Assembly (NCBI GenBank): GCA_963556255.1
Contig: OY744611.1
Location: forward strand, 7,701,474 to 7,765,473
DNA length: 64,000 bases
Direction of reading: 5' to 3'
Source: Allolobophora icterica
Taxonomy: Eukaryota > Annelida > Clitellata > Crassiclitellata > Lumbricidae
Positions 21,870 through 31,190 of this stretch are shown here, piece by piece. Each line of letters opens with the position of its first letter. Within the stretch, counting starts at the first letter, position 1. The position numbers and the translations under genes are program-made. The notes under the pieces are model-generated. The model saw only the letters and a program-made list of their open reading frames with translations. It was not told the DNA's origin and did no database searches.

Positions 21870-23330
21870 ATTGGTCATATAGTTATCGGCCTGCGTGTGC
21901 ATGGTGGCTGGTTCATTATGAGCAGCGTGATAATGATGCTGACTCATTTAATAACCAATTTCTCTAACAATGGAAAACAACGGTTGTTGACAAACTAAAT
22001 TTCATTTATATAGCACCGCTTGTACTAGTTAAATGCCGCTTCAACTACACTATGCCTAAATTAATCCTTAGACTGAATAATCAAGTTATTATTGATAAGC
22101 CTGTATTATCTAATCGAGTTTGAATTATACGTGTAGCCTAAATGTTATAACCTCACCCATAGTTTATGGTGTATAAACTTTATAGATAGAATAGAATAGA
22201 ATATTCTTTATTAATCCAATTGTGAACCGCATTTTGGTGTACATAAACATAAAACATAAAAAACACTCACACATACTGAGCCCTGCAAAACTGACAGTGG
22301 CTAAACCTATAGCCTATAAGTAGAGTTGAACTCAGTAACTTACCTCGGAAAGCTGACTTGTTCACGCAACTGTAAATTCAGTATTAAATAAGCAACGAAA
22401 ATAATAGCTGGCAACCATCAACATCCTGTTACTAAGCCGGCCGCATACAACAGACATGTACGCATACGAACGCACACTGGGTGCAGAAATTTAGGCCATG
22501 CGTTCATCAACATCCTGTTACCAAGCCGGCCGCATAGTAACCACGAAAACATGCCAGCTGCATTCGCGTGACACATCCTGGTATAGACATACGCCTCAAT
22601 ACAGACCAGTTTAAATATTATATCAGCAACAGGATGCTAAGCAGATGTTCAAAGTCAACCCAAGTGGGTCAGCTGGCTATCAAACCCTGATAATTGACTT
22701 TTTCAACTGAAACTCATTTTATACATTTATATTGCGCCTCCTCAACAAACTCGTTCATTCTAGAAATTTATATAGCAGCCTCTTCAAAATAGATATTCAT
22801 TCTGAAAATTTATTTAACGCCTCTCCAAGAAACTCGTTCATTCTAGAAATTTCTATAGCGCCTCCAGAAATTTATTTTTAGCCTCTTCAAGAAACTCGTT
22901 CATTCTAGAAATTTCTATAGCGCCTCCTCAAGAAACTCGTTCATTCTGAAAATTTATATAGCGGCTCCTCGAGTTTATATGGCGCCTCCTCAAAAAACAA
23001 GCATACTCATTCATTCTAGAAATTTATATAACGCCTCTCCAAAAAACCTACTCGGAGGCGCAGGCACACTTAAGTAATACTTTAAAGCCACGGCCACCAC
23101 ATAGGTATGTACGAGCAGAATAAAGTTAGTCTATTTTCACTAGACACAAAAAAAGTGGATATCTCCAGACGGGATAGCAACGCGGGCATATGGGCACAAT
23201 AGAATAAAAAATGAAATCAACGCGGATCTCTCCCCGCAAATTTATATGGTACCAGTAAAAATTAATGATCACTAATCGTACGGCGGTGGTGCGCTAGGAA
23301 TTACAGACTCACTACTCCAACCACCTACGA
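21870..23330. repeat. Polinton left subterminal region with about 41-bp tandem repeats
   Basis: No gene. 22725-23040 holds 7-8 variable units built on TTCATTCTAGAAATTTATAT and AGCGCCTCCTCAAGAAACTC. 22417-22470 and 22507-22550 repeat ACATCCTGTTAC then AAGCCGGCCGCATA. The closing stretch 23283-23335 (GGTGGTGCGCTAGGAATTAC onward) recurs at 61624-61677 in the second Polinton. Confidence 0.8.
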
Positions 23331-23339
23331 TGAAAACTT

Positions 23340-23945
23340 TTATTTTGAGGTTCGCGGGCAAGACCCAGCGCTGGTTAGTTTCTTGATTAGTTCCGCAACC
23401 ATCTCGTCTTTGCTTTGACTCGGCAACTCTTTTTTTCCACTCTTGCTTTGTATATCACGCTTCATCGTTCTATATTTCTCCTCCTCTCCCAGAATAAGCT
23501 TATACTCTTCATCACTAATAGCCGTGTCTTCTAACGCCCGAGAAATGTGGTCATGGACCGTGTTTAGCTTACTTTCCGCCAAAATACAAATTTCGTCATG
23601 TTTTGAAGCTTTAGCAACAAACCGTCGACTAATAACATTTCCAATAATGTCCAGAAAACTCGTCGCTATGGCTAAACTCTCTAGAACAATTCCAGGAATT
23701 AAACCAATACCAGTGGCTAACATAGCTGCCCCACCCACCCCAGTTCCAAGACTAACCATAGCAAGGCCGGCCGAGGCCCCATTAGCCACATCTACAACCC
23801 TCTTATACTTTTTGCATAGCTGCCCACGATTTATCGCCTCAGATCTCAGGAATGCTTCTATTTCCCCGATCTTCTGCAGACGGAATGTTTGCGACGTCGT
23901 GTCTGACGAAATTGTCTGATCCGTAAGCGTTGGGTACAAAGACAT
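23340..23945 (-). CDS. Polinton-associated glycine-rich membrane protein (201 aa)
   Basis: An intact frame of 201 codons. Residues about 50-100 form a long hydrophobic, Gly/Ala-rich stretch (GASAGLAMVSLGTGVGGAAM, then IPGIVLESLAIATSFL) that could span a membrane twice. It is followed by a charged helix (KASKHDEICILAESKLN) and a lysine-rich tail. There is no signal peptide and no enzyme motif. Proteins of this shape recur near Polinton-like genes in invertebrates; their role is unknown, and a pore or membrane-lytic virion role is only a guess. It is the terminal gene of the leftward block. A copy with about 92% identity lies at 61680-62285. Confidence 0.7.
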   Translation of the reverse strand: MSLYPTLTDQTISSDTTSQTFRLQKIGEIEAFLRSEAINRGQLCKKYKRVVDVANGASAGLAMVSLGTGVGGAAMLATGIGLIPGIVLESLAIATSFLDIIGNVISRRFVAKASKHDEICILAESKLNTVHDHISRALEDTAISDEEYKLILGEEEKYRTMKRDIQSKSGKKELPSQSKDEMVAELIKKLTSAGSCPRTSK

Positions 23946-23956
23946 CTTGTTTTTTT

Positions 23957-24502
23957 TTATAGTTGCTCTATTAGTAAAGTTACGTTTAACTCAATATTTG
24001 AAGTACTTTCAACGCCTCTCTTTTTTCCTTCAATTCTGAAACTCGTTTGTCCTGGAATTAATATTGCTCTAGATGCATCAAATTGTCCACTTGGAATATC
24101 GACTGTACGATCAATGCTACCCGCGGCTGTAATAACGCGTACAGACGCATCACCGGTACTAACACCAAACATTGTAAGCCTCCAGAATCCACGGTCTAAA
24201 GAGACGGCCTCATTGGAAGTTTGTAGCGTTATACATGGATATCTCGCAGCAATCAACGGAAGTGTTTGCCACGAACTTAGAGTCACAGTTTTGGTCGCTG
24301 TGTAAATATCGCGGCTGTGGTAGTCGTCCGATACGAAATCGATGTGGATTTGGGGAACCGCGGCTAACATATCTGCGGTGGGCTTAGGGATAGTATATCC
24401 CCAGTTGGTCAGTCCAACCAAATCATCGAGGTTGTATTTATGCATATTTGTTTCTCCTTTTTGTCGGAGATAACCACGAATCTTGTAGTGTGAGTCGGCC
24501 AT
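23957..24502 (-). CDS. Polinton protein of unknown function (181 aa), beta-rich
   Basis: Intact from ATG at 24502 (MADSHYKIRGYLRQKGE) to a stop at 23957, 11 bp before the next gene. The sequence is beta-strand-like with no transmembrane segment (VTLSSWQTLPLIAARYPCI, GFWRLTMFGVSTGDASVRVI). It begins 9 bp after the stop of the fibre gene, and the same order is kept in the second Polinton, where it is about 94% identical (62292-62837). Its position suggests a virion or fibre-associated protein. I do not recognise the family. Confidence 0.7.
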   Translation of the reverse strand: MADSHYKIRGYLRQKGETNMHKYNLDDLVGLTNWGYTIPKPTADMLAAVPQIHIDFVSDDYHSRDIYTATKTVTLSSWQTLPLIAARYPCITLQTSNEAVSLDRGFWRLTMFGVSTGDASVRVITAAGSIDRTVDIPSGQFDASRAILIPGQTSFRIEGKKRGVESTSNIELNVTLLIEQL

Positions 24503-24511
24503 TATTAAGTC

Positions 24512-26294
24512 TTATGTGTCTCCAACTTTAAAATATGTGTAAATCTGGAAGTGGGATATTCCAAAAGTACCTTGTGTTGGGCTGGTGGTCATGACCACGA
24601 GCTTGAATGCTTCGTATGCAGTGGAGGCGGCAAGGTTAGTAGTGAAGGTGAACTCTTGTGTGGAATTAGTCAAAGCGACATTGGATGAGATGAGAACTGC
24701 GTGATCAATTCCATCACCGAGAGAGGATGAAAGCCCTTGGAATAACCAGGACGTGATACGTGGTGCAGTAGGACTAGACCCCCAGCCAGACTAACCTTCC
24801 ATATTCGCACAGGCGTTGGGCATTCAATCTGTAAAAAAGCCCCTAAACTACTACCAGGTTCAGGTGCGGAACGCGTGACCCTCCACTCACCTATGACTCC
24901 CGAGTTGAATGCCATATAAGGCGGGTAATCGGGAAGAGAGTCGCTGCTGGCTGAGGCTTGAAAACCCGTTTCGGAAATGTTTTTGGACAGAGGTGGAATG
25001 TGGCCCTATGGTTAAGAAACTTGATGCTGTTCAAGTACTGCCTTACAGCGGTATCTTTACTGTCTGTATACCTTTTAACAACAACAGCCTGAGTGTCAAC
25101 GTATTGTTTATTCGCCACGTTCAAAGGGTCCGTCGGTATTTTATTTAACTTAGTCATTTTGCCGGTTACAATCCTCGTCACCTGCCCGATGGTCGCCGCG
25201 TCGGTATTTGATGTTGAGGCGCCTGTGTAAAGCCCAGTCACCCTCTTGCCGCCCATAGCTAAATTTCCAGTCATTGCGTCGCCAACTTTAAGCACGCAAG
25301 CGCTCCTGGCGATAACATCTTGCGCGTTGGCGTAAGTTTTAGCAGCTTCAGCTTTCTGGTCCGCGTACTCCCTGGTAGCGGCCGCCTTCTGGTCTGTATA
25401 TGTCCTGACTGCCGCATCTTGGAAATCAACGTAACTCTTATTGGTTATGTGGAACGGTTCCTCGGGAGTCGTTTCTTTATTTGTAGTGGCATTGTTGATC
25501 AGATGTGCCACTTGTTTTAAACTCGCAGCATCGCTGTCGGATCCTGGAATCCCTATTGGAAGTCCAGTCACTCGGTGGCCACCCATATATAAACTTCCAG
25601 TCATTACACTGCCAGATTTTAACACACACGCGTTCTTGACGATAACATCTTGCTCGTTGACGTAACTTTTTACAATAACGTCTTTTTCGTCCGCATACTG
25701 CCTAACGGAATCTCTCAGCACCTCGTTCTTCTCGTCCGTATACTGCTTGGCATCGACAAGCTTCTGGTCTGCATGCCTTTCGGCTGCGGCCGCCTTCTGG
25801 TCCGCGTACAGCCTGACGGCAGTGTCCAGCAGAATGTCCTTATCGTCTGCGTAACGTTTAACGAGACCAGTTGCCTCGGAGCTTAAGCCGTCTGCATACA
25901 ACTCAGCTTGGTGCGCCCGCTCTTTCGCGTACTCTGTTATTTGTTTCCAACTCGCAGCGTCGGACTCCCCGACCAATGCGTCCCAACCCTCGTCTTCACT
26001 GTCAGATCCCGGAGTATCCGTGGGCAAACCAGTCAATTTATGGCCACCCATTTTTAGAACGCCAGACATCGTTCCACCGGTGATTTGTAAGTTGTCCTGG
26101 TCTATGATGTCTGCATAAGCCTTTGTCGCGGCGTCCGTGTCCGTCGTGGGAGTCCCCACGTTTGTCAGCCGAAATCCCCCAGCCGATAGAATTCCCAACA
26201 TGGTATCACCCGCTTTGTGGACGAGCCCAGCGGCGCTTATCTGCCCCCCTCCGAACCCACCTCCACCGTCTCTTCCAAATTTATCAACTGGCAT
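24512..26294 (-). pseudogene. Phage-tail-fibre-like fibre gene with discoidin-like tip, two frameshifts
   Basis: From 26294 the first about 420 residues contain four copies of a tail-fibre repeat: GDTMLGILSAGGFRLTNV...DAATKAYAD, MSGVLKMGGHKLTGLP, MTGSLYMGGHRVTGLP, and MTGNLAMGGKRVTGL...DAATIGQV. Alanine/lysine-rich helical stretches of the YADQKAAAAERHADQK type lie between them. This is the architecture of trimeric phage tail-fibre shafts. The C-terminus (24512-25000) resembles a galactose-binding or F5/8C-type domain: GEWRVTRSAPEPGSSLGAF, then PTPVRIWKVSLAGG. Compared with the second Polinton (62847-63443), the frame is lost near 25005 and again near 24780. It probably encoded a trimeric attachment fibre. 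Confidence 0.75.
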
Positions 26295-26321
26295 TTTTTA
26301 TACAAAAAGGCTGGTGGAAGT

Positions 26322-26756
26322 CTAACATAGGTCAAGCACTATGTCTTCAAAATTCCTTCCGGCAGCGAGCTCTCTTAGCACGAGCAGACAGAGATGACCA
26401 CATACCACATCATCGGGCCCCTGCAACTGGAACGTCTGTGTTCTTATAGGATTTTTTAAATATCGTGAAATTTCTAGAGGTGGATCCAGCCCATAACTAT
26501 CAAAATAGACTGTTGTAGGCCCATCTTTCCGATAGGCGACCCAGTGAGTACCATCACCAGAACCGGAATCTAAATTAACAACTCCACACTCCTTCTCACG
26601 AGCCACGGCGGGCAGACCATCTCGCATGAAAACACCGCGGAAATGCGGCAGCGCCCCGGCGGTTTTCTCTATGTCAAAGTTGCTAAGAGGTTTTAGTTTT
26701 TTTGCCCGATGTAGAGACCGGATCCTTTGCACATCGGACAACAACCACCATGAGTC
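26322..26756 (-). CDS. PRO: Adenain-like cysteine protease (PRO)
   Basis: The open frame runs from after a stop at 26759 to 26322. The domain begins LKPLSNFDIEKTAGALPHF. The catalytic residues appear as THWVAY (His), YFDSYGLDPP (Asp) and DDVVCGHLCLL (Cys, with the oxyanion region before it), the order of adenovirus-type Ulp1-fold proteases. In Polintons and adenoviruses this enzyme cleaves virion precursor proteins. At about 130 residues of core it is slightly shorter than usual. No ATG precedes the conserved start; the first in-frame Met (FMRDG) lies past it. Its 5' part overlaps the GSGLYL membrane-protein gene in the -1 frame at a slippery heptamer. A lost start codon is the alternative. 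Confidence 0.85.
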   Translation of the reverse strand, partial: DSWWLLSDVQRIRSLHRAKKLKPLSNFDIEKTAGALPHFRGVFMRDGLPAVAREKECGVVNLDSGSGDGTHWVAYRKDGPTTVYFDSYGLDPPLEISRYLKNPIRTQTFQLQGPDDVVCGHLCLLVLRELAAGRNFEDIVLDLC

Positions 26757-27190
26757 TCACGTCCGAGATATAAACCGGACCCGCGGACCTGGGCCTCGAT
26801 TTCGCGATTGTGACGCTCCGCCTCCGCCTGTGCGGCGTCGTTGGCCTGTTTCTTGTGCACGGCCTCTGCCACCCCAGTGGCAATGCCACCCACCGTGGCA
26901 AACCCACCAAAAATCAGTGGGAGGAGAGCCAGCAGTGGAAGAAATCCGCCCGATTTTGTCATCTTTTTCAATTGCGTTTTGGTGAATCTCAGCTCCATAC
27001 CAACGCCTGCGGTAATCTTCTTCGCTATTCGGGCGGCTTGAACTTTCGTGAGCGCGAGCTTATCGTTTCCACGAAGCTGGCCATGAGTGAGTCGGATCGT
27101 GGAACCAGTGCCGGCGCGCACAGCTTTAGCCAATGTTTGCTTTTGCCCTTCGGTCAGTGAAAGGCCGAACGCAACGTATTCAGTTTTCAT
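26693..27190 (-). CDS. Polinton minor virion protein with one membrane segment and GSGLYL tail
   Basis: ATG at 27190 (MKTEYVAFGLSLTEGQKQTL) is preferred over the longer frame from 27283, because that would overlap the capsid gene and adds an unrelated lead. The N-terminal half has two repeat-like modules (LTEGQKQTLAKAV...IRLTHGQL and LTKVQAARIAKKI...LRFTKTQL). A hydrophobic segment follows (GGFLPLLALLPLIFGGFATV). The tail carries two GSGLYLG/GSGLYIG motifs around a CCPMC cluster. This layout is common for a small virion protein next to the protease in Polinton-like elements; a role in the membrane or core is inferred. The gene ends CAA AAA AAC TAA. Confidence 0.7.
   Translation of the reverse strand: MKTEYVAFGLSLTEGQKQTLAKAVRAGTGSTIRLTHGQLRGNDKLALTKVQAARIAKKITAGVGMELRFTKTQLKKMTKSGGFLPLLALLPLIFGGFATVGGIATGVAEAVHKKQANDAAQAEAERHNREIEAQVRGSGLYLGRETHGGCCPMCKGSGLYIGQKN
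26696..26702 (-). promoter_or_regulatory. Candidate -1 ribosomal frameshift site A_AAA_AAC
   Basis: In the frame of the upstream membrane-protein gene the codons read CAA AAA AAC TAA, giving the heptamer A AAA AAC directly before the stop. A -1 slip enters the protease frame, which has no ATG of its own here. A GC-rich possible stem (GAAAACCGC pairing with GCGGUGUUUUC, one bulge) starts about 28 nt downstream, farther than the usual 5-9 nt. Confidence 0.4.
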
Positions 27191-27245
27191 TTTCGGAAAA
27201 AATATATCAAAAGAGGGACTTGTATCTAAATGTGAAAAACGATTT

Positions 27246-28541
27246 CTAGTAAACGACGTTGAATTTGCTGCCATCCGATTCAAAGTTCAGAAGTCGGTCG
27301 CTGATCAGGACGGCATATGCCGTCGTATTATTTGGTACCGCAGCGTTAAAGTCAACCTTGATCTGTACGTCTTGTACAGAAGTTTTCAGACGTTCGGATT
27401 GCCTGCGCACGTCCAGGACGAAGATCGGAAACAAATCTACAAATTCGATTGGTGTAACTTGACATGACGATTCACGCGCGTCTATACCGCAATATTCTTC
27501 CTTAAAGTCACGTAGGGCCTTGTAAGCACGAGAGGTTGTCCTCTTGGTAAAGTCAAGATTCATGTCAACAATGGGGTAGCGATCGCTGTTGAGCATAGCG
27601 AAAATGTTGCGAACCTGTGCATGGTCAAACAGTGCCGGATTCTGGCCTTAATGTGCATTCTTTCCAGTCTGAAAAGCAACAAGAATCCAGCGTGGCTTTT
27701 CCGTGCCCGACTTAACGCTCAAACGCCAGGAAAAAGTCGTCGCTCGTGGCACCGCAATGTTGTCGCATTGCATGGCGCGGAATGCCACAGGTACCTTAAC
27801 CTTGCTTTCAATCTGCTTCATAAGCATGCTTTTATACTCCAAAGCGGGTATTATATGCGGCATGAACCAGGATAGTTTAGTCAGCGTGATCTGACCATTG
27901 GTCGCTGCGGCTTCCTTGAAGATCACGTCTGCATCCCCCTGCCGGCTCAGCAGTAAGGAGTGTTTAATCCCGTATACGACTTTGTGGTAATCATCACAAA
28001 AACCGAATAGATGTCTTAAGGGAACGATGAATGAAAATGTGCCGATAGGGTCTGGCTTAGCAACGATCATCTGTCGACGGGCCTCGAAGCCGAGATTCGC
28101 AGCCGCCGCCGCCGCAGACGTGTCCTTCTGCCAACACATGTTTAAACCTTCGCCTTTGGAAACATCATCGCCGTATACCAGCATGCCTTTCATCGTCGTG
28201 GCTTGCCCAGGTGACATGACATTCTCTATCTCGGTGTTGTTTGCCAGGTATCGAATCTGAGAAAACATGTACGGGATGGCGTTGTTGATGAATGACACCA
28301 ACGAGTCTGCGATGTAAGCCGCGCCTGTTGATGTAAGCCTGCCCTCCACAAGAAGGTAACTCTTAGAAGGCTGTGTGAAAATGTCTTGGTTCTGGATGTC
28401 TATCTGTATGGCCTGGCCGTTGTTAATAGCCGCGGGATTTTGCGACTCATATTCGCGGCATTCAAACGATTCAATGCTATTGTCATCGGGCACCGCCGAA
28501 GCGATGTCCAACATTTCACTCGGCACGTCAAATGCTGCCAT
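27246..28541 (-). pseudogene. MCP: Major capsid protein (double jelly-roll type), one in-frame stop
   Basis: The frame starts at ATG 28541 (MAAFDVPSEMLDIASAVPDD) and would end at 27246, about 430 codons. A single TAA at 27648-27650 interrupts it after codon 297; the frame is unchanged on both sides. Typical Polinton capsid phrases are present: NPAAINNGQAIQIDIQNQD, LFGFCDDYHKVVYGIKHSLL, WFMPHIIPALEY, and in the C-terminal part LDFTKRTTSRAYKALRDF. The family forms the icosahedral shell as trimers of two beta-barrels. The gene sits between the pVI-like and GSGLYL protein genes. The stop would remove about the last third of the second barrel. Confidence 0.8.
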
Positions 28542-28638
28542 TATTATAGCTAAAAAAGTTCAAGCTTCAATTATTAATCATGTGTGGTGGGTAAAACATT
28601 TTTTTGCGTTTTGTGAATTAGTCGGTAATTTTTTTATT

Positions 28639-29091
28639 TCATTTTGCGAGAAACAGACCCTTACCACCGCGACTCGGCTTTATAGTCTTGAAACCGGATC
28701 CAGCAATGCGGCTGTTTATGTCAGCCATTGCCGGAACAACGGGTGGCGGACTCACGGCCAGTTGTTTCAAGTATTCGATGCTCTTTTCGCTGAGCGCCTT
28801 CTCCAAAGGTGCGGGAACAACGGGCGCGGCAGACGAATTTTTCATTTGCGTTTCCACCGCCGCAGCGCGTCTCGCTTTCACGGCATCAACAATTTGCCTG
28901 ACGGAAGATGCTGTTGTGGCGCCAGCTTTCGCGACATTACCAACCACCTTGGCAACGTTTGTGATTGCGCCTTTATTAGCCGAAATGAAGGAGCCTGCAC
29001 GGCCAAGGAAGCCCACGATTTTGGGTATCCAGTCGAAAAGTCCACCACCCACGACACGACGTCGCCGTTTTTTAATCCCAAGAACCAACAT
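28639..29091 (-). CDS. pVI-like basic/amphipathic minor capsid protein
   Basis: The start is taken at ATG 29091 (MLVLGIKKRRRRVVGGGLFD) rather than 29121. The protein of about 150 residues opens with a basic cluster KKRRRR, then a glycine-led amphipathic helix (GGGLFDWIPKIVGFLGRAGS). An alanine-rich helix follows (ITNVAKVVGNVAKAGATTAS), then a proline-rich linker and GGKGLFLAK at the end. This architecture matches the adenovirus pVI-like, membrane-lytic minor capsid proteins proposed in adinto/Polinton elements. The assignment is by architecture, not by a strict motif. It lies between capsid and penton genes. Confidence 0.6.
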   Translation of the reverse strand: MLVLGIKKRRRRVVGGGLFDWIPKIVGFLGRAGSFISANKGAITNVAKVVGNVAKAGATTASSVRQIVDAVKARRAAAVETQMKNSSAAPVVPAPLEKALSEKSIEYLKQLAVSPPPVVPAMADINSRIAGSGFKTIKPSRGGKGLFLAK

Positions 29092-29113
29092 GTTAATATT
29101 TAAGTGTGAAAAT

Positions 29114-29908
29114 CTACGCACTGCGGATGTGAAACCTTATAGTTACTGTCTCACCACGGAGGTTTAATTGTTCACCATTCTGGTCGGTCAGCCACACACG
29201 AATGCCCTGTACGTTGCCAGCAGGTGCAACTGGTAGGTACACCAGATTTTTCGGAGACTCGATTACCTTGTAGCCGGGCGACACATCCGGGAAAAAACTG
29301 TAGATTACTGGCAGCTGGCTACCATTTCGATACGATCCAGAGATAATGTCACAATTTACCAGGATTGTGTCCACCCGAAGAATATCGACTGGATTTTCTC
29401 CCTCTTTATAACCTTGGGTAAGCCTCTGAGGGTTAAAACCGAGCATTTGCCTGATGGTAGATTGAGCCATATTTACTATAAAAAGGGCATTCGTTATCTT
29501 TACGAAGGCGCGTAGGGTAGATGCGTTAGCTCCTATAGTAATAGGAGAATTAAAGCCGAGTTGAGCAACACCTGTCGGCGGCGGATTTTGCTTTTCTAAC
29601 TGGCGACTGATTTCATCATTAATCTGTGCGATCTCATAGCTTCCGTCGGGCAAAATGATCGTCTTCCACGTCTGTCCATTGGTAGAGCTGTAGACGAACC
29701 TGTTATTTGAGCTGTCAATGTTGGGGATCGAGTTATAAGTTTCAAGATTGACCAAAGCAAGCTCAAAGCGTTTTTTTGGATCCAGGTACAGCGGTGGTGA
29801 GAAAACCGTGGTCCACCCTGTGGTATCTGAGGAGACAACTATACTAAAATTCTCTTTAGGCTGTAAAAGTTCTCGAATTTCTTCGAGCAGTTTCTCCGAG
29901 CGTTCCAT
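29114..29908 (-). CDS. Penton / minor capsid protein (single jelly roll)
   Basis: An intact frame of 264 codons from ATG 29908. It starts with a helix (MERSEKLLEEIRELLQPKE) and then runs as beta strands: FSIVVSSDTTGWTTVFSPPL, RFELALVNLETYNSIPNI, NGQTWKTIILPDGSYEIAQI, VRVWLTD-type strands near the end, and VTIRFHIRS. Polintons carry a single-jelly-roll vertex protein of this length next to the major capsid gene. In virions it would fill the fivefold vertices and hold the fibre. It is uninterrupted, unlike the capsid gene. Confidence 0.75.
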   Translation of the reverse strand: MERSEKLLEEIRELLQPKENFSIVVSSDTTGWTTVFSPPLYLDPKKRFELALVNLETYNSIPNIDSSNNRFVYSSTNGQTWKTIILPDGSYEIAQINDEISRQLEKQNPPPTGVAQLGFNSPITIGANASTLRAFVKITNALFIVNMAQSTIRQMLGFNPQRLTQGYKEGENPVDILRVDTILVNCDIISGSYRNGSQLPVIYSFFPDVSPGYKVIESPKNLVYLPVAPAGNVQGIRVWLTDQNGEQLNLRGETVTIRFHIRSA

Positions 29909-29918
29909 CTTGTGTACT

Positions 29919-31019
29919 TTATTTTATGAGCATGTTTCTATTCAATTCGAGTGCCAGCTCTTTGGAGATCGCACCGGAACGCAGTAACTCGTCAAGAATG
30001 GCGGATATTTCATTATCGAGACCAGTGTTTCCCGCAGCCCTAGAGGCCACCAAAAGCTGCAACCTCTCTACCAGGGCGTTTGGATCATTGTAAAAATGCA
30101 CCGCGCCGCCACGAATCAGCTGGAACTTTTTACTTTTCCGGCCATGAATAGGCAGACCAGACATCTGTACGAGCTTTTTAAAAGTCTCGATTGCATGAGG
30201 AGAGTATTGCTTAGTCTTGACGAATCGTTTCGTTAACAGGCTGAACAACGACTCATCGGCAGGAGCTTCGAGCACGAGGTTCCCACCTTTAAACACTCTC
30301 AGTCTACCAGCAGACAGCGCGACGGGGTCGACGGAGAGCTCGCCCAAGGCGTTACCTTGTAATTTTAGAGGAACGGCTGGGACAGTGAAACCCTTTCCTT
30401 TTTTAGTGAGGGCGTGGCCCGCTAGCAGTGTATGGATTCGCTTTTTATATTCCTTTAGGGCTTCGATATCTGCAGTCACCGCATCTATCTTTTCTTCGTC
30501 TTTTTCCTTTTTAGCCTTCTTTTTCTCTGCGCCCAGGGTGTACTTATTATAATGATTTGCCTCGCCGATTATCTTTACAGCACCTGCCTTGTCGGCTAAA
30601 TCGAGCTCGCTCGGAGGTTTGAAACCGTGCCTTATGATTGCCTCGACGTTGAGATATTTGTTTGGATCGACTAGCAATGCGGAGGGGATTCGGGATGCTG
30701 GAAGCGCTGGATGCGCTGGAGCAGCTGTTCCCACGGAATCACCGAACAACGCCGCTATCGGGTTAAAATTAGCAGACTCTGAAATCTGCGCCGGCAAATC
30801 CTGTAAAGCGCTGGTGACTTTCTGCAGCTCCTTAGACGTTGCCACCTGGGATTCAGCCGTGGCTGTGGCTATTGGTTTGAAAAGCTTTGCCGCATCGTAC
30901 TGAAGGTTTGCCTCTCCGAGTTTCTCGTCCACGAAACGCTGTCTCAGTCGATTCCTGCGAGCTAAATAATCCTGGGTCAACGCGTCTCGCTCCTGTTTAG
31001 ACGAAACTTTGGTCCACAT
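29919..31019 (-). CDS. Conserved Polinton protein (366 aa), coiled and basic
   Basis: An intact frame from ATG 31019 (MWTKVSSKQERDALTQDYLA) to 29919. The N-terminal 80 residues and a lysine-rich stretch around residue 170 (EKKKAKKEKDEEKIDAVTAD) look like coiled coils. The C-terminal third has a pattern that recurs in Polinton proteins of invertebrates: LRVFKGGNLVLEAPADESL, YSPHAIETFKKLVQMSGLP, GGAVHFYNDPNALVERLQLL. There is no enzymatic motif. It sits between penton and ATPase, so a morphogenesis role is plausible but unproven. Confidence 0.65.
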   Translation of the reverse strand: MWTKVSSKQERDALTQDYLARRNRLRQRFVDEKLGEANLQYDAAKLFKPIATATAESQVATSKELQKVTSALQDLPAQISESANFNPIAALFGDSVGTAAPAHPALPASRIPSALLVDPNKYLNVEAIIRHGFKPPSELDLADKAGAVKIIGEANHYNKYTLGAEKKKAKKEKDEEKIDAVTADIEALKEYKKRIHTLLAGHALTKKGKGFTVPAVPLKLQGNALGELSVDPVALSAGRLRVFKGGNLVLEAPADESLFSLLTKRFVKTKQYSPHAIETFKKLVQMSGLPIHGRKSKKFQLIRGGAVHFYNDPNALVERLQLLVASRAAGNTGLDNEISAILDELLRSGAISKELALELNRNMLIK

Positions 31020-31035
31020 CGTGGTTGTATGTCGA

Positions 31036-31190
31036 CTATATCGTGTCTTTAAATACTTGCCTTCGGCTTATAGAAGCGATCGAACCCGCAACGATGTTTT
31101 CGTATGTCGACTATATGTTGCCTATATCGTGTCTTTAAATACTTGCCTTCGGCTTATAGAAGCGATCGAACCCGCATCGATATTTTCCAT
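31036..31190. repeat. 83-bp tandem duplication at the 3' end of the ATPase gene
   Basis: ATATCGTGTCTTTAAATACT through AAGCGATCGAACCCGCA occurs at 31038-31099 and again at 31121-31182. The second copy holds the real C-terminal codons of the ATPase; the first is a nonfunctional duplicate in the spacer before the next gene. Confidence 0.85.

Noticed and set aside
25320..26449. Several plus-strand frames within the fibre and protease genes
   Set aside because: Antisense shadows without motifs; the minus-strand genes explain the sequence.
28375..29167. Plus-strand frames of 159-242 codons
   Set aside because: Antisense to the capsid and pVI-like genes.
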